NCBI GenBank assembly: GCA_015179045.1
Contig: WHUZ01000016.1
Coordinates: 186,001 to 250,000, forward strand
Reading direction: 5' to 3'
DNA length: 64,000 nucleotides
Origin: Kalaharituber pfeilii
Taxonomy: Eukaryota; Ascomycota; Pezizomycetes; Pezizales; Pezizaceae
Made by a program: the position numbers and the translations under genes. Shown piece after piece: positions 9,756 to 20,326 of this stretch (the stretch's first letter is position 1; the number at the start of each line of letters is the position of its first letter). Under the pieces are notes generated by a model. The model was not told the origin of the DNA. It ran no database searches and worked only from the letters and a program-made list of their open reading frames with translations.

Positions 9756-11545
9756 CCGCAGCGAGGCAGGCACGCTCCTGGGAAACCAAGATGACTCAGG
9801 GCCGTATGAAACAAGAGACTGCCAGATATATGGGAGCTTCAGCAGCAGAAGGCCTACGGGGACTAGAGAAACGATTCGGACTGGGCAGGTGGGAAAGAGA
9901 AGTGGATAATGACCTTAAAAGATGGACGAGGGATATGGCTGATAAATACTGGGCCTGGAGGAACGAGCAAGCAGCAGGAACGGATAGCATCCATACTGAC
10001 ATAAGCCGGGAACTAGAAGAGGCACAACAAGACCTAAAACAGCACATGAGAGTGTGCTTAGAAACACACCACGAGGGCATTCGCCACTTCATGCTCAACC
10101 AGATGGCAGTCGAAAGAAAGAAAATCAAGGACGAAATACTATACGAGATATTCAACCGAGACACCCTCAGAGAGCAGGACGACAGTTGGGTGAGGATTAT
10201 CCTAGACGCCTTACAATACCACAGCAATATCTTGGATGACCTAAGAAGAAGACTCGGGGTAGTCACGCCAGGCAGAATCGAAATGGAACCAGAACTCACA
10301 CTGACACATATAACAAACTGGAATGACCTTACCTCAGGAGCAAACACGCCCGAATTGACAGCAACGGCCACACCCTTGGAGACAAAGACGCCTACATTAA
10401 TTGACCTCAGCACGCCTAGCGCATCACCCATGCCAAATAACAAACTAACTACTGAAGAAGGAGGGGACCAAATGGACAGAAGTTATACAAACGTGAAACT
10501 TGAGGATAGCAGGCACGCGGTCAGGCTCAAGACAATACCATCGCCCCTCACAGGAATGATACGAAGGCCGGTAGGAAAGAGAAGCTCCTCGGTACCTGCC
10601 CGGAAGACTACAGAAGAAGGAGGAGATAGTATGGATTATGACCTCACCAATACGAACCTCAAAGACAGCAAGCACGCAATCGAAATTGACAGAGACATAG
10701 CCATGCGAGACAACACAGACATGTCGAGTACCATACACATGTCCAACAGCATACCAACAAACTCAAGCCCGGCGCAAGAACCTGTGGTAAAGTCTACAAC
10801 TACAGTACAGCTTCCTAAGACATCACGAGGTGGATCCAAGCCCCAAGGAGATGGACGAAAGGGAGCAGCTACCAATAGAACAGCTAGAAATAATACTAAC
10901 AAAACAGCCACCAGTGAGGGTGCTCCTACCACTGAGAAACTGGACAATAAGAAGGGGGCCGAGACGAGAGGCACAAGTAGTACTCCCAACATACCGACAC
11001 ATAAAGGAGAGAAAAGCAAGGAGAGGACACCAGAGAATGAGACAAAACCCTCCCAATCCACTGAGAAAAGGAAATCATATGCTACGGCAGTAAAAGAAGC
11101 CAAACTCACAAGAGAAGACAAACCCCAAGCAGGAACCCCAACTCAGAGACAAGAGGAAAAGCGGACACTACTCAAGGGGCCAGCACAGAAGGGTGAGGAA
11201 GAAGTAATACCCAAGGAGAAACTGTGGCAGGCGAGAGTCTTTGGAGCGCAAAACTGGCAGAGTATTAGTGAGGATCCAAGATCACACTCAGTGTTCGAGC
11301 ACAAAAAGGCCATGAGAGACAGGATCAATCGAAACCTAGGAACGGAAGCAGAGTACCAAGTGAGATTCGTTGCCCTGGACCCAGAATACCCCCACGAAAG
11401 AATCTTAATCATGGGAGATACTCAGTATAAGAAAGGACTTAGGTCTCTAGGCCCCCTAGAGAAAGCAACATGCAATGGACACCAACATCTAAAAGTCGAC
11501 TGGGATCACAGAATGGTTGAGCTAGTAACTTTTAACATAATATAG
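9707..11545 (+). pseudogene. LINE-A ORF1, central part
   Basis: This continues ORF1 after the frameshift. A helical segment (residues ~25-180, rich in Glu/Arg/Lys, e.g. LRGLEKRFGLGRWEREVD) is followed by a long Thr/Lys/Ser-rich low-complexity stretch. A more ordered block follows (KLWQARVFGAQNW to HLKVDWDHRMVELV). It ends at a TAG (11543-11545) and a further shift near 11590 leads into the finger-containing part. The GLEKRFGL block is shared with the copy at ~34200-34260. Confidence 0.75.
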
Positions 11546-11585
11546 GGGTATATCAGGAAGGCTGGGCATTTGATTATGATATTGA

Positions 11586-12128
11586 CGGGTTTCTACTATA
11601 GGAACCAATGAGGCTCCGAGCAGGGTGGAGAGAGAATTGAGAGCTGACAATCCAGGAGTATTGGCCAATAGATCAGTACGCAGATTAACTAACAAACAGG
11701 TCCCAACACAAGGAAACAAGGCACTATCCATTTTTGTGACTGATGGAGTAGTCGAGACCCTAAAATCAGGCTTACTCTTCAGAGGTGATAGAATAAAGCT
11801 ATACCTAAGACAGGATCTAGGAAAGGAGACCTCGAATAAAGCCAGAAGATATAGGTACACTGCTCCAGATGGATACTGCCGACATTTCGTAGTGGGGCAG
11901 GTAATCGAGTGGCTCCCCAGACAACGCAACCTTCCAGAACATCTGAAGAGCTCACCAGCAAGGCGAGACTACGAAGACCCAGTCGACCTCAATGAAACTC
12001 CATTTGCAAAGTCATGCCAGGCTTGTCGAAAGAAAGGCGGACACGAGGAAGGGTGTGAACGAGCGAGAGCAGCACAGGAGAAAGCGACCCCATATAGGGC
12101 ACCAGGGTATCGACAAATAAGACTATGA
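11586..12128 (+). pseudogene. LINE-A ORF1, C-terminal part with cysteine finger
   Basis: The frame is open from 11586 and gives TNEAPSRVERELRAD, then a compact domain (DGVVETLKSGLLFRGDRIK, RRYRYTAPDGYCRHFVVGQ). It ends in a CxxCxxxxxHxxxC cysteine finger (CQACRKKGGHEEGC), a variant of the retroelement zinc knuckle. The stop TGA (12126-12128) overlaps the ORF2 start ATG (12125-12127) as ATGA. A matching segment (FRGEIIKVQLK to GQVIEWIPRQR) occurs at 48594-48760. Confidence 0.8.
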
Positions 12129-14209
12129 TTAAGGTCGCATACCAGAACGTTGGCAGGTCAATACTGGGGACGGACCTAGCCCTACAGGAAGCAGCAGACA
12201 AGAAAATAGATATACTTTTTATAGGGGAATGCTGGAGAGCACCAAGGGGAGGAACTACATTTCATCCAAGCTATACGAACGTACATTCTCCTATAAAAAG
12301 CGGAGCAATAACAGCCTACGTAAGGAAGGACAGAATAATGAGCATGAAAATAGACGGCAAAGCCAACCACATCACAGTACAATTAGACGACCGAATGATT
12401 ACTGGAGTGTACTGGAACAGAGACACCGATATTGAGAAGGAATTGGAAGAGATAGGAGTAACGGATATGATAATAGGGGACTGCAACAGCCATCACTATG
12501 ACTGGCCTCCGAAACAAGATACTAGAGGCATACTACTAAAAGACACCCTCCAAGCACGAGGACTACTCCAACAGATAGATAGAAATACTATCACATGGAC
12601 ACGGACAATCAATGGACAGATAAGAACGGCACTCTTGGACCTGGTATTCGCAAGACCCAGGGAATGGAAAACAACAAAGACAACATGGATTTCTGGTACA
12701 GACCATGTGATGATTATCGGAACATTGGATACCAGAAAGAAGACAGAGGCCAAAACCATTAAAGTAACAGACTGGGACAAATGGGAAGAATTTGTTGATA
12801 AATATGGCAACAGAAAACTAGCCGAAGGTATTGATGGGTATGAACTACTATGTGAATTAAGCCAAAAGTTTACAAAAGATGCATACATCACCAGACGCAC
12901 GAAACGATGGTTCGACAAGGAGGTAAAAGAGGCACGACAAATGACCAGAACCATTCTAAAGAGCGGGGCTAGCCACACAGAGAAAACAAGAGCGAGAAGA
13001 CTACTTAGGGAGATAATAAGAGATAAGAAGAAGGAATACTGGGAAGGCTTCTTAGAAGAGGACAGAATCACCTCACCATGGGATATTTTCAGGCTAGCAA
13101 GAGACCCTTTCCGCCAAAGAGACCTCATGGGGATACCAGGCTCAGACGAGGAGATAGCTAAGGTATTGATTGAGCGCAACTTCATATCACAAGGACAAGA
13201 AACTACGACCACTACTATCAGACCAACAGGACTCACCGTCGAAAAAGATCAAGCCAGGATGATGATAGAAAAGGCACTAACAAAAGCTAAACCAAGATCA
13301 GCACCGGGACCCGATGGCATACAATATGGCTTACTGAAGCTTCTGAAGGGTACGACTCTATGGACTGCTGTAAGAGAGAGAATTGTAGAATATATAAACG
13401 GTGACTACGATTTTGCCAGAGGCTTTGAGGTGGTTATGATACTCAAGAAAGGGAAACCCAGAGATCAGGTAGGGAGTTGGAGACCCATAACGCTTCTGAA
13501 CACAGTAGCGAAGCTAGGTCAAAAAGTCATCGCAGACCTGCTACAAAGAAAAGACGACCTTTTCAGAGACACTCAGCTTGGAGGAAGACGCCATCGAGGT
13601 GCAGAGGATCTACAGCGACAAGTGCTGAAGGAGACAGAGAAGAGGCTACAGAAGAAAGAATGGGTAGCCCTAGTGGGAGACGATATTAAGTCAGCTTTTA
13701 ACTTTCTTCGAAGGGACAAGGTGGTTGCTCGAATAAGACAAACAGACCATAACCTAGCAAGCTTCGTAGAAGCTTTTATGATGCCGACCAACTACAACAT
13801 GACATGGGATGGCAAAAGGAGAGCTACAGGGAGGATGACAGATGGTACACCACAAGGATCTCCACTATCCCCGGTACTATTCCTGATAGGTGTAGCACCT
13901 GTGGCAAAGAAGGTAGACCAACACAACTTCACCAGGTCATATGTCGATGATTTCCACAGTGTAATCTCACATCCGTCACTCCTAAAACTCCGACAAGCCA
14001 TAAAGATACACAGGGCAAAAATCACCGAAACAGCAGCAGAGCATGGATTCGAAATTGACCCAAACAAGTCCGAGACACTAATAATTGGGGTAAAAGGCCC
14101 TGACTATAGGCTAACCGGATTGACGGTAGATTGGGAGCTAAAATTTACTCGACATCATAAGAAGAGACTACTTCTCGGGAAGGCAGCATGGGGAGTGGCA
14201 TCGAGACTA

Positions 14210-14503
14210 TTTTTTTTTTTTTTTTTTAATATCAGTACTCGCATACCGCCCTAAGGGCTACGGCGAGGGTTTTATTATAACAGAAATAAAAACAAGTCAA
14301 CGTCTAGTTACATGTAGTGCCCGCGAAACTCCTTCATGGTGCGGGTGGCATGCCCGGTATGTCCTACTTCCGTCCCCTCTCCGATTCATACCGGTCCGAC
14401 CTTAACCAACGTCCCCCGAGCCTCACCCTCCCAACCTCGGTCTCCTTCTCCAAGTAAACTACCGCCGAGCGGGTTGCGCGGGGTGGTGCTCCCGTGGCTG
14501 TGG
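14210..14503 (-). mobile_element. Element C (ORF1-only, LINE-A-tailed), truncated copy
   Basis: Poly(T) and a reverse LINE-A tail begin at 14210. The minus strand then encodes the element C C-terminus (SAVVYLEKETEVGRVRLGG..., ending in a stop). TSD GGCATCGAGACTA at 14197-14209 and 14504-14516, perfect 13 bp. It interrupts the LINE-A ORF2. Confidence 0.9.
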
Positions 14504-14889
14504 GGCATCGAGACTAACTCGCCTCACACCAGGCAAGAAACGACAGATATATACAAGCATCGCACGCACAATCGCCACATGGGGATGCAGGGCATGGCAG
14601 GACTACTCAAGACAGTCTCCACCAGCAACCAAGATCAAAGACATAGAAAAATGGCAATACACAGTAGCACAGAAGATTACTGCAGCCCCGTGGGGTACCA
14701 GGCGAGACGTAGTCGAAGGAATAGCCAACCTAGAATCAGCCCAAATATTCCTAGAAGGAGAACGCCAGAGGGTAGAAGCCAGGGCCCTACGGTTCCACGA
14801 TGAGATAATCCAAAACAGGGATAATGAGTGCAGGTACCTACGGGGGTCCCTCTCACACAACAACCCCCTACCACTAGCCATCCTACCAG

Positions 14890-15262
14890 TGTGATGACGG
14901 CTCAACAGCATCCACTGTTTCGCACGGGTACCGGTATCTAGAGCTGGCGGAACGAAGCCTCAAGGGCGGCCTCAATAATCAAATGTCAAGAAAAGAGTCT
15001 TCAATTGTCTTGTCTGTGCGTGTCCATATCTGTCCATGTCTGTATATCTCCGTGTATATCTGTCCGTTGCTCCTTGCTTCCACAGTCCTATCTACATACA
15101 ATTTATAGACCACCTTCGCCTTCCAACTGAGCCTATACATACATATCTCGCTTCTTAATCATAGTTTTCTTCCCATGTGTCATCATGTGGCCCTACCGCT
15201 GAGTACCGCTTCAGCCCGCGTATGGCCTTATTCTTTCCATCGGTACCGTGGTTACCACCACA
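14890..15262. mobile_element. Solo LTR, 373 bp (TG...CA)
   Basis: An insertion in LINE-A ORF2 starts TGTGATGACGG and ends ACCACCACA. It is flanked by CCAG (14886-14889 and 15263-15266), possibly ACCAG. Removing it and one flank rejoins the ORF2 frame between LPLAILP and LPANADKLEFE. Size, TG/CA ends and short TSD fit a solo LTR of a fungal LTR retrotransposon; no internal coding is present. Confidence 0.75.
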
Positions 15263-16204
15263 CCAGCACTACCTGCGAACGCAGACAAGCTCGAGTTCGA
15301 GAATGCCATAGCCAATGCCGAGGACGAGGGGTGGAACTCCGTCTACACTGACGGGAGCAGGATAGATTACAAGACAGGCCTAGGCACCTACGCAAAAGAC
15401 ACCTCTACTTCCACATACCTAGGGGAACAGACTACTGTCAATGATGCAGAACTCATTGCCATGAGCGAAGCATTACGCAATCAAGCTGGGGAACTCCTGA
15501 TCATAACCGACTCTAAGGTATCGATATCCAAGCTCCTAAAGATCGCCCAGGGAGAGCCCACCCACAAAGGACCAGCAAAACTGGTTAGAGACGCCTGGAA
15601 AGCGAGAACAGACCGAGGTGACTGGGACGTTGCAGTGATGTGGGTCAAGTCCCATATAGGAGTCAAAGGGAACACCGAGGCAGACACAGCTGCGAAAATA
15701 GGCACATGCCTCCCCTACCAAGATGAAACCATAACAGAAGATGGGATACGACAAACCTCGAGACATCACCGCGCCACAGAGAGAAACCGGCTAGGGCTCA
15801 GCTACCGTCCCTTGACAAGACTTGGAAGTCGACACATAGCCACACTAGCAGGAATACTGGGCGGCTAGTTACTACGGAAATGGCAGTACGAAATCGGGAA
15901 AGCAGACAGCCCAGAATGTCGATGGTGTGGGGAGGAGGAGGAGACTACTGAACATGTGCTCACTAGGTGCAGGACATGGAAACGAAAGTGGCCAGGAGGC
16001 ATGCAAGACTTGGTCACTCCTCCGAAGAGCAAGGACACAGGCCCACTAAGAGACATCTTGGAGTGGGCAGGGGCATAGGAGACACACAGGATCTTTTCTT
16101 ATTCCTTTTCTTCTACCTTCATATGTATCTAATCTCATGTAACTAATCTCGCCATAGCCCCCAGGGCGGCACGCGAGTAATGATATAAAAAAAATAAATA
16201 AAAA

Positions 16205-16240
16205 AAAGCTGCACGCGGGGTCACGTGATAAAAAACAAAC
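16205..16240 (+). other. Second half of the split LINE-B tail
   Basis: TSD AAAGCTGCACG, then CGGGGTCACGTGATAAAAAAC, completing the LINE-B type tail begun at 8453. This proves that the 7.7-kb LINE-A landed inside an older LINE-B-tailed element. Confidence 0.85.
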
Positions 16241-16295
16241 AAAAAAACCCACTTCCCTTCTTCAGTGCCTGGTATTGCAATCCTCTCCATCTCCT

Positions 16296-16578
16296 TTTTT
16301 TTTTTTTTTTCTTTCATTAATCGCATGCCGCCCTATGGGCTATGGCGATATTTAAATACATAAAATAAGTGAAATATATGCGTCACTCTCATCTATTCTC
16401 CCCGTGCCCATTCCAAGATCTCCCGTATGTTTACTCCCTTATCAATCTGTCTTATACCTTCCGCCCCCCCGCATTTCCTAGCCCACGCCTTGCAGTCTTT
16501 CCGTACATGTTCCCAGTTTTCCGGGGCCTCCCCGCACCACCGGCATTCCGGTGATTCGGCCTTCCCTATGTGGTATCT
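16296..16578 (-). mobile_element. LINE-A 3' fragment, 283 bp
   Basis: Poly(T), reverse LINE-A tail and the last ~60 codons of ORF2 on the minus strand (ESPECRWCGEAPENWEHV, finger, stop). Perfect 13-bp TSD CTCTCCATCTCCT at 16283-16295 and 16579-16591. Confidence 0.9.
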
Positions 16579-16591
16579 CTCTCCATCTCCT

Positions 16592-17664
16592 GCCTCAATG
16601 CTCTTTTGCCACTCGCTCTATCACCTATTTTAGTGCTATATAGCTATTATGCTGTGGCTTTTGTCATCCCTGTGAAGAGTTGCCTCCAGTTCTTGGGTTG
16701 ATCCCCAACTGGCTATTTCCTATACGTGAGAAGGATCCAACCAGGTTTCTTCGCCATTTTGATACTTGGCCTCCTCTGCAGGTTGAATGGAGCGCTCAGT
16801 TATTCTCCAATACATTATTCCTTGTCACCATTTTCTATGTACATTTTATCCCCGTGAAGAGGCAACACTAACACCACTGATTCATCCTCGTTGGCATCTT
16901 GACAAGTCAGCATGGAACCCTCATCAATTATGAACTATGATGCTTGATTACCATCAAGGCCACATTTACCTGCACTGCTCGTGATACTCAACCTTCTGCC
17001 TTACATTCAAGGTTGGCATGGCTTCATTTCGACAACATACAATCTCTAGAGCTATTTCACTGCACAACCTGCTCACATCCACTAGCAGCACATCAAGTTC
17101 GTGAGTTTAACTTACAGTACAAGAATTGCAAAATCGCTGAAAAACTTCTAGTTTTCCAACCACTACTTATTTTACCTTCGTCAGAACAAGCTTGCGGACA
17201 CAGTTTCAAACAGCAGTAGGCACACTGACCTCATGTTGCCCACAAGGCATTACTGTACTTCCGTTCATTGGCATACTGGAACTGAGGTGACTGAAGTGGG
17301 GTTAGCTAGACATTGAGCTTTGCAACAGCACGATGATGTTGCTAACCATCACACTCATCAACGTTATTGTTTTGCTGAAGCGCCGGGGTTCGCTGAAAAT
17401 CCAGAGATGCCAGAGTACCATGACACACTCACGCAGGACGTTGGAATAAGTGGATCAATGTAGGCGTGGAATGTAGACATGGGTTGTACGTAGTTACTAG
17501 TACATTAGCAGTCGCTTTGATATATATGTAGTTAGCGCCACTTATTCCGGCTTCCGTCCATTCAGAAAGTGACTGAACAGGGACATTCCGCACAATGAAC
17601 GTGAGGGAACATGAGAGAAGACGACTAAGTGCTCAAGACATGATTAACTCTGCCTGCTCAATCC
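16592..17664. other. Relic sequence without recognised gene
   Basis: The base composition is more gene-like than its neighbours. A 91-codon plus-strand frame (16944-17219) contains two Cys pairs (HCTTCSHP, QACGHS) but no family I can name. Short open pieces in other frames (16680-16871) suggest a decayed coding sequence, perhaps of a DNA transposon. I cannot assign a function. Confidence 0.3.
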
Positions 17665-17673
17665 TGTTGAGGA

Positions 17674-17730
17674 TTTTTTCTTTTTTTTTTTATATCACTA
17701 CTCGCTTGCCGCCCTGTGAGTTATGGCGAG
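17674..17730 (-). mobile_element. Hairpin-only LINE-A tail insert, ~57 bp
   Basis: T-run and reverse tail ending exactly at ...TATGGCGAG. Flanked by TGTTGAGGA (17665-17673) and TGTTGAGG (17731-17738). It stands beside two longer LINE-A copies that use the same target motif. Confidence 0.8.
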
Positions 17731-17738
17731 TGTTGAGG

Positions 17739-18762
17739 TTTTTTTTTTTTTGTTTTTTTTTTTTTGTTTTTTTTTAAATTATTCGCGTGCCGCCCTATGG
17801 GCTATGGCGACGTTTAGTTACATGTAAGGAGATAACTTGAAATATCAAAAGATAACATGTCGCAAGATAACATGAAGTGAAATGTCAAAAGACAACATGT
17901 GGGAAGATAACTTGAAGTGTCGGAGTCTGAAAGATAAGCCTAAATGATACTATGAAATGTAGGAGATGGAATATTAAAGGTTCTTCTATTGCCCCGCCCA
18001 ATCCAATATGTCCAGCAATGTGTCTCCGTCGTTACCATCTTCGTCGTTTCTGAGGCGGCAGAGGTCGTCTTCGTCTTCGGGGCATTTCTGTCTCCAGACC
18101 CTGCACTGTGTCAGTATGTGTTGTGTGGTCTCGGTATCTTCGCCGCACCAGTGGCACTCCGGACTGTCGGTGGTACCGATTTTGTGCTTCCAGTGGCGTA
18201 GGCCTTTTCCACCGAGGATCCCGGCTAAGGTCGCAACCCTGTGGCCCAGTCGTTGTAGTGGTCTGTATGTCATGTTCAGTCGGCTTCTTCGCTTGCTCTG
18301 TTGGCGCGTGCCGTCTGTCTTATCCCTGCTTCGGTGACCACCTCGTCCTGGTATTGTAGGTATGTCCCGATCTTCGCCGCTCTGTCTGCTTCTGTGTTGC
18401 CGTTAACGCCCCTGTGAGCCTTTACCCACATCACTGCCACGTCCCAGTCGCCCCTGCCGATTCTCGACTCCCACTTCTCCCTTACTAGTTGTGAGGCGCC
18501 GTCGTAGGTGGGGTCCCCGTTGGCTATCTTTTGGAGCTTGGCTATGGCTACCTTGGAGTCCGAGATGAGCAGCCGTTCTCCCTCATGGTCTGCCAGTGCC
18601 TCGCTCATTGTTATCAATTCAGCGTCGTTTACCGTGCAATGGGTACCCAGGTATTTGGATGTATGTTTCCGGTTGTGGTATAATCCTGCCCCAGTGATGT
18701 TGTCTATCCGGCTGCCGTCCGGGTAGTGGCTCTCCCAGCCTTCACCTTCAGTGTCTGCTATC
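17739..18762 (-). mobile_element. LINE-A copy (3' part; continues at 20172-20317)
   Basis: T-rich tail at 17739-17775, then reverse LINE-A tail, 3' UTR and RNase H region. The copy is split by the plus-strand LINE-A at 18763-20171 and resumes at 20172. Its flanks are TGTTGAGG (17731-17738) and TGTTGAGGA (20318-20326). Confidence 0.85.
17986..18762 (-). pseudogene. LINE-A RNase H domain, frameshifted
   Basis: The minus strand gives EGEGWESHYPDGSR (the usual T before the catalytic Asp is P), NDAELITMSEAL, ISDSKVAIAK and KAHRGVNGNTEADRAA, then a frame change near 18275. After it come the C-terminal block (MTYRPLQRLGHRVATLAG) and finger (ECHWCGEDTETTQH), ending at 17986. The N-terminal portion lies beyond the nested element (20182-20317). 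Confidence 0.8.
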
Positions 18763-20040
18763 TTCAATGACCACTTCGGGAAACGTCTCAACCTAGGGAA
18801 AGCAGCCTGGAGGGTAGCGACTCGTCTAACACAACTCCCCCCAGCCAAGAGAAGACAACTGTATACCAGCATAGCCAGAAACATCGCCACATATGGAAGC
18901 TGGGCCTGGGTGGATTACGCCAAAGGCTCCCCATCCGAACACAAAATGAGACAACTAGAAAGATGGCAGTACACGGTGGCCAGGGACATCTCTGGAGCAC
19001 CCTGGGGCACCAGGCGAGACATCGTTGAAGGCATTACCAATCTGGAGAGTATCCAAACATTTGTGGCTGGTGAGCAGGACAGAGTAGAAGCCCGCACTCT
19101 ACGCTTCGAACGCGAACCTCTCCGGAAACCTCAGCCAGACACACGATACCTGAGAGGGTCACTCATCCACCGAGATCCCCTTCCCATACACATCCACTCT
19201 TTCCACCCACGCGATCTGACGTCAAATGAATGGGAAAACATAATTGGCAGAGAAGAGGACGAAGGCTGGATTAGCATATACACAGACGGCAGCCGCATGG
19301 ACGGCATCACAGGTGCAGGGGTAGTACAACAGGACACAGACACAGACTCCTCCTTCTACCTCGGACATAGGAGCACGGTGAATGACGGCGAGCTGATAGC
19401 TATAAGCCACGCGATGGACACCCCCGGGGAACTTCTGATACTCACGGACTCCAGGACAGCAATAGCCAAACTGCAAAGCATAGCCAGAGGTGACCCAACC
19501 CCCGACGGTTCAGCACAAGCGGTCAGGGAGAAATGGGAAGCCAGAACCGCAAACGGAGATCATGACCTGGCCATCCTTTGGATCAAAGCACACGTCGGCA
19601 TCTCAGGCAACACCAAAGCAGATAAGGCTGCGAAGGTCGGCACCGCCCTTCAATACCAGGACGAAATCGTCACCGAGGCGGGCATACGACAACAAATGAG
19701 AGCCTACAGAGCAGAGGAGAGAGACCGCCTGAAGCTCGCGTATCCACCACTACAAAGGCTAGGGAGAAGACATCTGACGGCCACCTTGGCAGGCATACTA
19801 GGAAATAAGGGGCTCAGGGAATGGAGGTACAAGATAGGGAAGGCAGACTCGCCCGAATGTCGATGGTGCGGACGGGCACCGGAAAACCTGAGCCACATCA
19901 CGACGGCCTGCTCGGCATGGAAGAAGAGAATACCTGGAGGATTAGAGGACCTGAAAACACCGCCGAAGACAAAGGGGAAGGAAGAGGGGGAGGAAGGGGA
20001 TCTTTTGACGGAAATCTTGACATGGGCGGGGCAGGACTAG
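18763..20040 (+). CDS. LINE-A ORF2 C-terminal half, uninterrupted (5'-truncated)
   Basis: An uninterrupted frame of ~425 codons covers the RT thumb (LNLGKAAWRVATRL, QYTVARDISGAPWGTRRD) and the connector (RYLRGSLIHRDPLP). RNase H follows with all expected residues: YTDGSRMDGITGAG, NDGELIAISHAM, LTDSRTAIAK and KAHVGISGNTKADKAA. The C-terminal finger is ECRWCGRAPENLSHI. It stops at 20038-20040, ~60 bp before the hairpin tail. The frame enters from flanking sequence, so no native start exists and a functional protein is unlikely. It is the cleanest RNase H domain in the window. Confidence 0.85.
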   Translation, partial: FNDHFGKRLNLGKAAWRVATRLTQLPPAKRRQLYTSIARNIATYGSWAWVDYAKGSPSEHKMRQLERWQYTVARDISGAPWGTRRDIVEGITNLESIQTFVAGEQDRVEARTLRFEREPLRKPQPDTRYLRGSLIHRDPLPIHIHSFHPRDLTSNEWENIIGREEDEGWISIYTDGSRMDGITGAGVVQQDTDTDSSFYLGHRSTVNDGELIAISHAMDTPGELLILTDSRTAIAKLQSIARGDPTPDGSAQAVREKWEARTANGDHDLAILWIKAHVGISGNTKADKAAKVGTALQYQDEIVTEAGIRQQMRAYRAEERDRLKLAYPPLQRLGRRHLTATLAGILGNKGLREWRYKIGKADSPECRWCGRAPENLSHITTACSAWKKRIPGGLEDLKTPPKTKGKEEGEEGDLLTEILTWAGQD

Positions 20041-20171
20041 CGGAGTTATCATGCCAGTGTTACTTTAATATTTCCTATTTTCTGACCTATATGTACTTAC
20101 TTAAACCTCGCCATAGCCTTTCAGGCGGCATGCGAGTAATGATAAAAAAAAAAAAAAAAAAAAAAAAAAAA
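18763..20171 (+). mobile_element. LINE-A, 5'-truncated copy nested in opposite orientation
   Basis: TSD GTGTCTGCTATC at 18751-18762 and 20172-20183. The hairpin tail at 20108-20142 is followed by a ~27-nt A run. The copy contains the end of RT, the thumb, RNase H and finger in one open frame. Confidence 0.95.
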
Positions 20172-20317
20172 GTGTCTGCTATCACTCTTCCTTCCCGGTG
20201 TCCGCCGGGAGGGTTGGTAGCATTGCTAGGGGTAGGGGGTTTCGGTGTTTTAATGTTCCCCGTAGGTATTTGTGTCCTTTGTCTTCCCTTCTGAGTTGTT
20301 CATCTTGGAAGCGTAAG
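20172..20317 (-). mobile_element. LINE-A copy, 5' remainder of the 17739 element
   Basis: The minus strand encodes LRFQDEQLRREDKGHKYLRG and PLPLAMLPTLPADTGKEE, directly upstream of the RNase H part at 18762. It ends at TGTTGAGGA. Confidence 0.8.
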
Positions 20318-20326
20318 TGTTGAGGA

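Larger units (their letters stand above)
12125..16078 (+). pseudogene. LINE-A ORF2: APE endonuclease, reverse transcriptase, RNase H
   Basis: The ATG at 12125 overlaps the ORF1 stop. Residues 1-215 form an APE endonuclease (YQNVGRS, FIGECW, GVYWN, IIGDCNSHHYDW, GTDHVMIIGTL). An RT follows, with SAPGPDGI near residue 395, KKGKP..SWRPITLLN, LVGDDIKSAFN, TPQGSPLSP and YVDD at residues 606-609. The frame is broken at 14210 by element C and resumes at 14517 (thumb region, QYTVAQKITAAPWGTRRD). It is broken again at 14890 by a solo LTR and resumes at 15263 with RNase H (YTDGSR, NDAELIAMSEAL, ITDSK, KSHIGVKGNTEADTAA). An in-frame TAG at 15866-15868 precedes the C-terminal finger ECRWCGEEEETTEHVLTRC. 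Catalytic residues otherwise look intact. Confidence 0.9.
8476..16204 (+). mobile_element. LINE-A, near full-length copy with nested insertions
   Basis: TSD AAAGCTGCACG at 8465-8475 and 16205-16215, splitting a LINE-B tail. The element holds a ~440-bp 5' UTR, ORF1 (8919-12128), ORF2 (12125-16078), a 3' UTR and the hairpin tail at 16149-16182. After subtracting the element C insert (14210-14503) and solo LTR (14890-15262) with their TSDs it was about 7.05 kb. Domain order (ORF1 with cysteine finger, APE endonuclease, RT, RNase H) fits fungal Tad1/I-group LINEs. This is the reference copy for the fragments elsewhere in the window. Confidence 0.9.

Noticed and set aside
9796..11412. Minus-strand Ser/Leu-rich frames up to 215 codons
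   Set aside because: Antisense of LINE-A ORF1, with no motifs.
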